From: Nitrospira sp.
GTDB lineage: Bacteria > Nitrospirota > Nitrospiria > Nitrospirales > Nitrospiraceae
Reading direction: 5' to 3'
Assembly (NCBI GenBank): GCA_005116955.1
Contig: SWDI01000001.1
Coordinates: 842,999 to 879,579 of the forward strand
Length of the DNA: 36,581 nt
Shown: positions 31,854-36,581 of the stretch, in pieces
How positions within the stretch are numbered: position 1 is the stretch's first letter
Layout of the letters: each line of letters opens with the position of its first letter
Position numbers and translations under genes: made by a program
The notes under the pieces: model-generated
Database searches by the model: none
What the model saw: the letters and a program-made list of their open reading frames with translations, nothing else
Told to the model about the DNA's origin: nothing

Positions 31854-33029
31854 ATGAAACCGATACGATTGTTCTCGTTGACTCTCGGATTGCTGCTTGT
31901 CGGCCCAACGCTGGCATCAGCAGAACTGCTTGCCTTGATCAACTATGAAAGTAAGGCCAATCAGCCGGTCAGGCGGGAAGGCATTGCGATTATGGAGATC
32001 GATCCGGAATCTGCCGACTTCGGTAAGATTCTGATGGAAATCCCGCTTCCATCCGATCTCGTGGCCCACCATATATTCTTTAACCGGGATCGTACCAAGG
32101 CCTACGTCACCGCCTTGGGCAAGAGCCTGCTGTATGTTATGGACCTCACGAAGTTTCCCTATCGGCTCCGCACGATTGAGGTTCCGGATTGTCAGGTGGG
32201 CGAGGATCTGGTCGTCTCGGAAGATAACCGGACCTGGTTTCTCACTTGCATGGGATCGAGCACGGTCATCATGGGAGATGCGCGCACGGATACGCCGATG
32301 AAGACAGTGAAGACAACGGATCCGGCCGTAGCGACGATCTTGTATCCCCATGGGATCGCGATTCATAACGGTATCGATCGGGTGCTCGTCACCAGTACAG
32401 TCAAACCCGATATGTCCGACCAGGGCGATTCCGTCACCGTGTTGGAAGCCAGTACGGGGAAGGTGCTGTCGACTCATCGGATCGGATCGAAGCTGGCGTC
32501 AGCGAAATCGGCTCCCGTCGAGATCATGTTCAGCCCGAACGCCGATCCCCCTCTCGTGCATATCACCAATATGCTGGAAGGCACCCTGTGGGCTGGAGTG
32601 TGGAATCCGACGCGGAAAACCTTTTCCTTTCATGAGATCGATGATTTCGGGCCACGGCAACAGGGGATGCCGCTGGAAATGCTTTACAACGCCAAGGGGG
32701 ACCGACTCTTTGTCACGACGGCCAAGCCGGGATTCGTGAATGTCTATGATAACAGCGATCCTTGGCGGCCGAAGTTTCTCAAGACCATTCCAGCAGCAGC
32801 TGGGGCGCATCATACCGTGCTCTCGCCAGATGAGCGGTACCTGTTCGTTCAGAATAGTTTGCTGAATTTGGACGGGTTGAGCGACGGCTCGATCACGGTG
32901 ATCGACCTCAAGCAGGACAAAGTCTTGGGTAGTATCGATACCTTGAAAGCGCAGGGGTACAACCCTAACTGCATCATGCTGCTGCCAAATCACTTTCAGA
33001 AGGGCGGGTTGCATGTTGGGACTCGCTAG
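31854..33029 (+). CDS. Exported YVTN-type beta-propeller protein
   Basis: 391 residues from the ATG with GGGGAT upstream; further in-frame starts ten codons earlier are possible. The signal peptide ends at ASA and is followed by repeated blades such as RDRTKAYVTALGKSLLYVMDL, EDNRTWFLTCMGSSTVIM, KGDRLFVTTAKPGFVNVYD and PDERYLFVQNSLLNLDG. These repeats fit a periplasmic YncE/YVTN-type seven-bladed propeller. The tail (MLLPNHFQKGGLHVG) is not diagnostic. Function is unknown; such propellers often bind partner proteins or metals. It is convergent with the sigma factor gene. Confidence 0.75.
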   Translation: MKPIRLFSLTLGLLLVGPTLASAELLALINYESKANQPVRREGIAIMEIDPESADFGKILMEIPLPSDLVAHHIFFNRDRTKAYVTALGKSLLYVMDLTKFPYRLRTIEVPDCQVGEDLVVSEDNRTWFLTCMGSSTVIMGDARTDTPMKTVKTTDPAVATILYPHGIAIHNGIDRVLVTSTVKPDMSDQGDSVTVLEASTGKVLSTHRIGSKLASAKSAPVEIMFSPNADPPLVHITNMLEGTLWAGVWNPTRKTFSFHEIDDFGPRQQGMPLEMLYNAKGDRLFVTTAKPGFVNVYDNSDPWRPKFLKTIPAAAGAHHTVLSPDERYLFVQNSLLNLDGLSDGSITVIDLKQDKVLGSIDTLKAQGYNPNCIMLLPNHFQKGGLHVGTR

Positions 33030-33216
33030 TCATGCGAGTTGGACAGCTTGCAGTTGCAGGGGCAAGGTCATACTACTGGTTGATCTAAGAAGAGTGTTTG
33101 CATTGGAGAACGAGCACGGTCATTGGGTAAGAGTAAAGTAGCCTTTGACCTAAGATGCTTTGTGAAGCTGGGCGGTCAGACTTGGGAAGACGCGATTGCG
33201 AGGCCAAGTTGCCACC

Positions 33217-34470
33217 TTAGCCAAGCAACTCCGCCAGCCTTTTCTCCAGAAACCTTCTCTCCGGTTCTTGCTTCGCGAGGGCCAGTGCCCGTTGGTAGGA
33301 GGCGCGGGCATCGGTCTTCCTATCGAGACGACGGCAGAAGTCGGCTCGTGTGGCATGGGCCAGATGATATTGGGCTAACTCACCGCGCTCCAGAAGCGCA
33401 TCGACCAACTCCAAGCCCTTGGCTGGACCACTCCGCATGGCTACTGCCACCGCTCGGTTCAACTCGACGATCGGCGACGGCTCTGCTCGCAAAAGGAGAT
33501 CGTACAGCGCGACGATTTGCGCCCAGTCCGTTTTCTCGGCGGAGGGAGCTTCTGCATGGACCGCGGCGATGGCGGCTTGCAAAGTATAGGGGCCGATTCG
33601 CTTCGAGGAGAGTGCCTGTTCGACGAGGGCGATACCTTCCCTCATGAGAGCTTGGTTCCACAATGATCGGTCCTGCTGCTCTAAGAGCACAAGATCGCCG
33701 CTGGCCGAGGTTCGTGCCGCTCTTCGCGATTCGTGCAAGAGCATCAACGCGAGCAGTCCCATGATTTCGGGGTCAGGCAATAATTGCAGGAGGAGCCTTC
33801 CCAGTCTTATGGCCTCAGAGGAGAGATCCGCCCTGGTGAGCGATGGGCCGAATGATGCGGAGTAGCCTTCGTTGAACACCAAATACACGACACGAAGAAC
33901 GGCATCGATACGCTCTGGCAACTCGGATGGTGGAGGAACCTCGTAGGGGATGCGTGCATCACGTATCTTTGCTTTGGCACGGACAATTCGTTGGGCAATG
34001 GTCGCCGGTTTGGTGAGGAAGGCACGGGCGATCTCTTCGGTCGTCAGATTGCAGACCTCCCGCAACGTCATCGGGATTTGAGTGTCCGGCGACAGGGCTG
34101 GGTGGCAACAGGTGAAGATCAGACGCAGGCGGTCATCCTCGATGGGTTCGTCTGCCTGTTCCAAGGGATCGCTGGTGGTGGCCTCGATGTGTTTCGCGAG
34201 TTCGTTCAACGACGCATCATACCGGGCGCGCCGTCTCATGCCGTCGATAGCCTTGAACCGCCCGGTCGAGACGAGCCAGGCACGTGGATGAGCTGGCACT
34301 CCGTCACGTGGCCATTGCTCCAGCGCGACGGCGAAGGCTTCCTGTAACGCCTCCTCAGCTGCGTCGAAATCACCAAGCAGGCGGATCAAGGTGGCGAGGA
34401 CCTGCCGTGATTCATTGCGGTAGACCTCGTCTGCCTTGATGCGGGCTTCTCTTGCTGTGTTGTCATTCAT
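33217..34470 (-). CDS. ECF42-type RNA polymerase sigma factor with TPR-like C-terminus
   Basis: 417 residues, twice the length of ordinary ECF sigma factors. Region 2 is LIRLLGDFDAAEEALQEAFA and the WPRDGVPAHPRAWL segment; region 4 is LREVCNLTTEEIARAFLTKPATIAQRIVRAKAKI. The long C-terminal domain (about 190-417) ends in TPR-like helices (ARASYQRALALAKQEPERRFLE). This architecture is that of the ECF42 group, which lacks an anti-sigma factor and is encoded beside DGPF proteins, as here: a DGPF gene ends seven bases before its start. It probably directs transcription of DGPF-type genes, possibly including those at 26-29 kb. Confidence 0.92.
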   Translation of the reverse strand: MNDNTAREARIKADEVYRNESRQVLATLIRLLGDFDAAEEALQEAFAVALEQWPRDGVPAHPRAWLVSTGRFKAIDGMRRRARYDASLNELAKHIEATTSDPLEQADEPIEDDRLRLIFTCCHPALSPDTQIPMTLREVCNLTTEEIARAFLTKPATIAQRIVRAKAKIRDARIPYEVPPPSELPERIDAVLRVVYLVFNEGYSASFGPSLTRADLSSEAIRLGRLLLQLLPDPEIMGLLALMLLHESRRAARTSASGDLVLLEQQDRSLWNQALMREGIALVEQALSSKRIGPYTLQAAIAAVHAEAPSAEKTDWAQIVALYDLLLRAEPSPIVELNRAVAVAMRSGPAKGLELVDALLERGELAQYHLAHATRADFCRRLDRKTDARASYQRALALAKQEPERRFLEKRLAELLG

Positions 34471-34477
34471 GTGCCCG

Positions 34478-34837
34478 TCAGTCTGCGCACCCCAATTCCT
34501 TCATCGGTCGGACTTCCACGCTGCCGAAGCGGGCGGCGGGAAACTGTGAAGCGATGCGGATCGCATCGTTCAGGTCAGGGACATCGATTATGAGAAACCC
34601 GCCCAACTGTTCTTTCGTTTCAGCGAACGGCCCATCCGTGGTCGAGGTTTTGCCTTCTCGGACTCGCACGGTTGTTGCCGTTTCGACCGGATGGAGCGGG
34701 GAGGCGGCAAGCAACTGGCCGGCTTTCTGCAGCTTCTCGCAGTACGACATCGCTTCATCTGAGATCGCGCGCCGCTCGTGGGCAGGGAAGGCATTCAAGA
34801 CTTTTTCTTCGACATAGACCAGACAGAGATATTTCAT
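34478..34837 (-). CDS. YCII-related (DGPF) protein paired with ECF42 sigma factor
   Basis: 119 residues from the second ATG of an ATGATG pair; GGAGG lies five bases upstream. It starts MKYLCLVYVEEKVLN and carries STTDGPFAETKEQLGGFLIID and VEVRPMKELG. DGPF proteins are the usual genomic partners of ECF42 sigma factors; their biochemical role is unknown. The seven-base gap to the sigma factor marks one operon. Confidence 0.92.
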   Translation of the reverse strand: MKYLCLVYVEEKVLNAFPAHERRAISDEAMSYCEKLQKAGQLLAASPLHPVETATTVRVREGKTSTTDGPFAETKEQLGGFLIIDVPDLNDAIRIASQFPAARFGSVEVRPMKELGCAD

Positions 34838-34887
34838 CATGACCTCCAGCGTGAGGGGGGAGCTATGTGATCGATATCGAGCGTCTG

Positions 34888-35300
34888 CTACTTGGCCCAC
34901 TTGTTTATTTCCCACAAGGCAAAGGTGTTTCCTTCCGTATCCAGGCAAATGGCGAAGTAGCCCCTGCCCGGTACCGCGGTTTTAGGTTTACTGATAATCC
35001 CTCCAAGTTTCTGCACTTTGCTAGGGCGTTGTCCACACTCGGAACAGTCACATAAATGGTAATCGTATGACCGGAATGCATACGTGGCAGTAGGCCGCCG
35101 TCGGGCGATGCGTCCGCTCCACCGGTATTGATATGCCAATACTGGTCCACCGCTGCCGGAAATTGTTCGAACTTCCAACCAAACAACGATCTATAGAATT
35201 TCTTTGCCCGATCCAGATCGTCATCGGGAATGTCAAACCAGCAGAGACTCGCCGACGGCCTCGATGACTTGACCTTCCCCCTCCGCACTTTGTTTGCCAT
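34888..35300 (-). pseudogene. Frameshifted VOC-superfamily gene
   Basis: The start at 35300 has GGAGG upstream and the first part reads SASLCWFDIPDDDLDRAKKF and on to VTVPSVDNALAK, a glyoxalase-like VOC protein. The expected C-terminus (KVQKLGGIISKPKTAVPG, then YFAICLDTEGNTFALWE) continues only in another frame, ending at 34888. The switch lies near 35017-35019, where AAA would need to be AAAA. One base is missing, through either true mutation or an assembly or sequencing error. Without the correction the frame runs on to 34905 with an unrelated tail. Confidence 0.85.
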
Positions 35301-35349
35301 GGCATCCTCCAATTTGTCAGGTCGTGCTGTTGATATACGATAGTCGTTG

Positions 35350-35541
35350 GACCGGTCAGAAATCGACATTATCGGCCGGATTGGCATGGCAGAGGATGTG
35401 GCAAAGGCCATCGACTTTCTGTTGAGCGATGATGCAGCATGGATCACCGGCGCCATTTGGGATATCGCCGACGGTATCCTGGCAGGCCGGAACGAAGACA
35501 ACACGATCATTCAGCACACCAAGGAGATTGCACATGTATGA
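35350..35541 (+). pseudogene. C-terminal remnant of a short-chain dehydrogenase
   Basis: [20 protein letters not shown] followed by [20 protein letters not shown] is the C-terminus of a classical SDR enzyme. The N-terminal 200 residues with the NAD site are absent; instead a VOC gene start lies upstream on the other strand. The usual stop after AGRN is lost and the frame runs 15 codons into the AhpD-like gene. The usual VDGG reads IADG. It is therefore a decayed fragment. Confidence 0.75.
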
Positions 35542-35839
35542 GATGGCGAACATCAAGAAGCTACCGAAGCTCGGGTCTCAAGCCAGCGAAGCGTGGCAAA
35601 CCTTTGTCGCGTTCGACAAAGCGGCGCTAGCTGATGGTGCCATTCCCAAGAAGTACAAGGAGCTCATGGCCATCGCTGTCGCCTTGACTACGCAGTGCCC
35701 CTATTGCATCGAGATCCATGCCGATGCGGCCCGCAAGGCTGGAGCGAGTGAGGAGGAGCTGGCTGAAACCGGTTTTGTCGCGGCAGCCCTGAGAGCCGGC
35801 GCCGCCGTGACGCACGCGACTCATCTGATCAAGGATTAA
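35534..35839 (+). CDS. AhpD-like carboxymuconolactone decarboxylase-family protein
   Basis: 101 residues from the ATG preceded by AAGGAG. The core motif is [21 protein letters not shown] with Cys55, Cys58 and His62, the redox triad of AhpD-type alkylhydroperoxidases. The rest ([31 protein letters not shown]) is typical. It probably acts as a small cytoplasmic peroxide-reducing or disulfide-exchange protein. Its start overlaps the end of the SDR remnant's open frame by eight bases. Confidence 0.9.
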   Translation: MYEMANIKKLPKLGSQASEAWQTFVAFDKAALADGAIPKKYKELMAIAVALTTQCPYCIEIHADAARKAGASEEELAETGFVAAALRAGAAVTHATHLIKD

Positions 35840-36220
35840 GGGGTGATCGTGACGGAAGCGGGGAAGCCTCCTCAGTGGTCCGCCTTCGAAAAAAAACTGG
35901 AAGTGCTGGCGGTCGACGACATCGTAATCGTTCAGAAGCCAATAGGTGGCGGTCTCCATTTCATGCAGGACCTCTCGCAACGCGTCGGGAAATACACGTT
36001 GACCAGAACATCAGTTGACCGCAGTTTCGGGTGGGCGTAACATCTAAACGTGACCTTCCCGATCACGTTGCGCTGGAGAGTTCAGGGTGGACAATCAAGC
36101 CGAAGATGAGCAGTGGGTATAGAGATGGGGTGAGCCCGAACCGAGCAAGCTCGACCGACATGCGCTACGAAATGGGTTTCGGCGCTGCTTTATTTCCAGA
36201 AATTCAGAAAGAGCATATTC
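35840..36220. other. Intergenic region with possible decayed coding sequence
   Basis: About 380 bases. A plus frame (35843-36040) and a minus frame across 35865-36020 both have protein-like composition; the minus one reads FPDALREVLHEMETATYWLL, without start signals. Neither is recognised. Nothing further is supported before the glutamine synthetase start. Confidence 0.4.
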
Positions 36221-36229
36221 ATGAGGACC

Positions 36230-36581
36230 ATGGCTAAACGCACATCCGATGACCTAAAGAGTTTTCTTGAGATGCCGTATGACGAGCTCGAAGCCATGAA
36301 TCTCAAGGCGATGCAGCGTGCTGAGAAGGCTGGAGCCAAAGAGCTGGAACAGGAATATACCTCGTGGCTTAAGAAGGAAACGCACATCAAGGCCGTGACC
36401 TTATGCTTCTCCGATATCGAAGGCCGACTGCATATGCTCGATTACGACAAGAAGTACCTGCTGGAGTCGTTGGGCAATCTGACCTTTGATGGGTCGTCCA
36501 TCCGTGGGTTCACACCACAACATGAGTCGGACCTGCGTCTTGCCGTCGACTGGTCCTCCATCCGATATCTTCCGGCCGATG
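36230..36581 (+). CDS. Glutamine synthetase, N-terminal part (runs off right edge)
   Basis: 117 visible codons. After an N-terminal helical extension of about 50 residues (MAKRTSDDLKSFLEMPYDEL onwards) comes the beta-grasp domain of glutamine synthetase: VTLCFSDIEGRLHMLDYDKK, NLTFDGSSIRGF and HESDLRLAVDW. FDGSSI and ESD are the typical motifs. The enzyme joins ammonia to glutamate. AGGA lies just upstream of this ATG; another in-frame ATG at 36221 is possible. The catalytic domain lies beyond the window, so the subtype is not determined. Confidence 0.88.
   Translation, partial: MAKRTSDDLKSFLEMPYDELEAMNLKAMQRAEKAGAKELEQEYTSWLKKETHIKAVTLCFSDIEGRLHMLDYDKKYLLESLGNLTFDGSSIRGFTPQHESDLRLAVDWSSIRYLPAD

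Noticed and set aside
35347-35541. Frame that could be read as a complete 64-residue protein
   Set aside because: Its sequence is only the C-terminus of an SDR enzyme, so it is a remnant and not an intact gene.
36172-36190. Possible sigma54 promoter before glutamine synthetase (GG-N10-GC)
   Set aside because: Only the GG and GC dinucleotides fit; the surrounding bases do not match TGGCAC and TTGCA.
1-36581. CRISPR array, tRNA, rRNA, integrase or insertion sequence
   Set aside because: Reading both strands I saw no regularly spaced repeats, no tRNA-like cloverleaf and no transposase or integrase motifs.

Overview
The window most likely comes from a complete ammonia-oxidising (comammox) Nitrospira or a close relative. 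The left edge carries the first 77 codons of an AmoC-type ammonia monooxygenase subunit whose sequence style is that of comammox Nitrospira. Directly upstream of it on the same strand sit three paralogous AmoD/AmoE-type membrane-anchored proteins, a CopC and a CopD. The assignment rests on recognised protein families; there is no rRNA or tRNA in the window to confirm it.

Layout. (1) 1-5000, minus strand: amoE, amoD, amoD, copC, copD, then a 375-base gap with its own promoter, then amoC running off the edge. (2) 5.2-9.7 kb: a bacterioferritin with altered ferroxidase ligands, a small secreted protein, a small Cys-rich protein, a di-heme cytochrome c peroxidase-like lipoprotein, three consecutive hairpins and a stand-alone HD-GYP protein. 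(3) 9.7-20.8 kb: an iron-acquisition block. A Fur-box promoter near 13.27 kb drives leftward a zinc-ribbon protein, an outer-membrane porin, a lipoprotein, an FMN-binding-domain protein and a four-helix His-rich membrane protein, closed by a terminator. Diverging from it is ApbE, which attaches FMN to proteins. Facing ApbE are TonB, ExbD, ExbB, a ferric-iron ABC transporter (FbpC, FbpB, FbpA) and a Fur-family regulator. (4) 20.8-25.6 kb: a stand-alone Panacea/SocA-like protein, an M32 carboxypeptidase, an O-methyltransferase, an exported FKBP isomerase, a DUF2934 protein and a large nested palindrome. (5) 25.6-35.9 kb: an accessory stress-type block of DUF1579, DUF899, three YCII/DGPF proteins, three VOC proteins, DUF1272, an AraC regulator, a methyltransferase, a beta-propeller, an ECF42-type sigma factor and an AhpD-like protein, with three damaged genes among them. 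(6) The right edge holds the start of a glutamine synthetase.

How it fits together. The left block supplies copper and assembly functions for ammonia monooxygenase. The central block looks like a Fur-controlled iron economy with conventional Fe3+ import plus a possible flavin-based extracytoplasmic redox branch (porin, FMN protein, membrane protein, ApbE). That branch is my best candidate for an undescribed system. The right block resembles ECF42/DGPF neighbourhoods, here duplicated and partly decaying.
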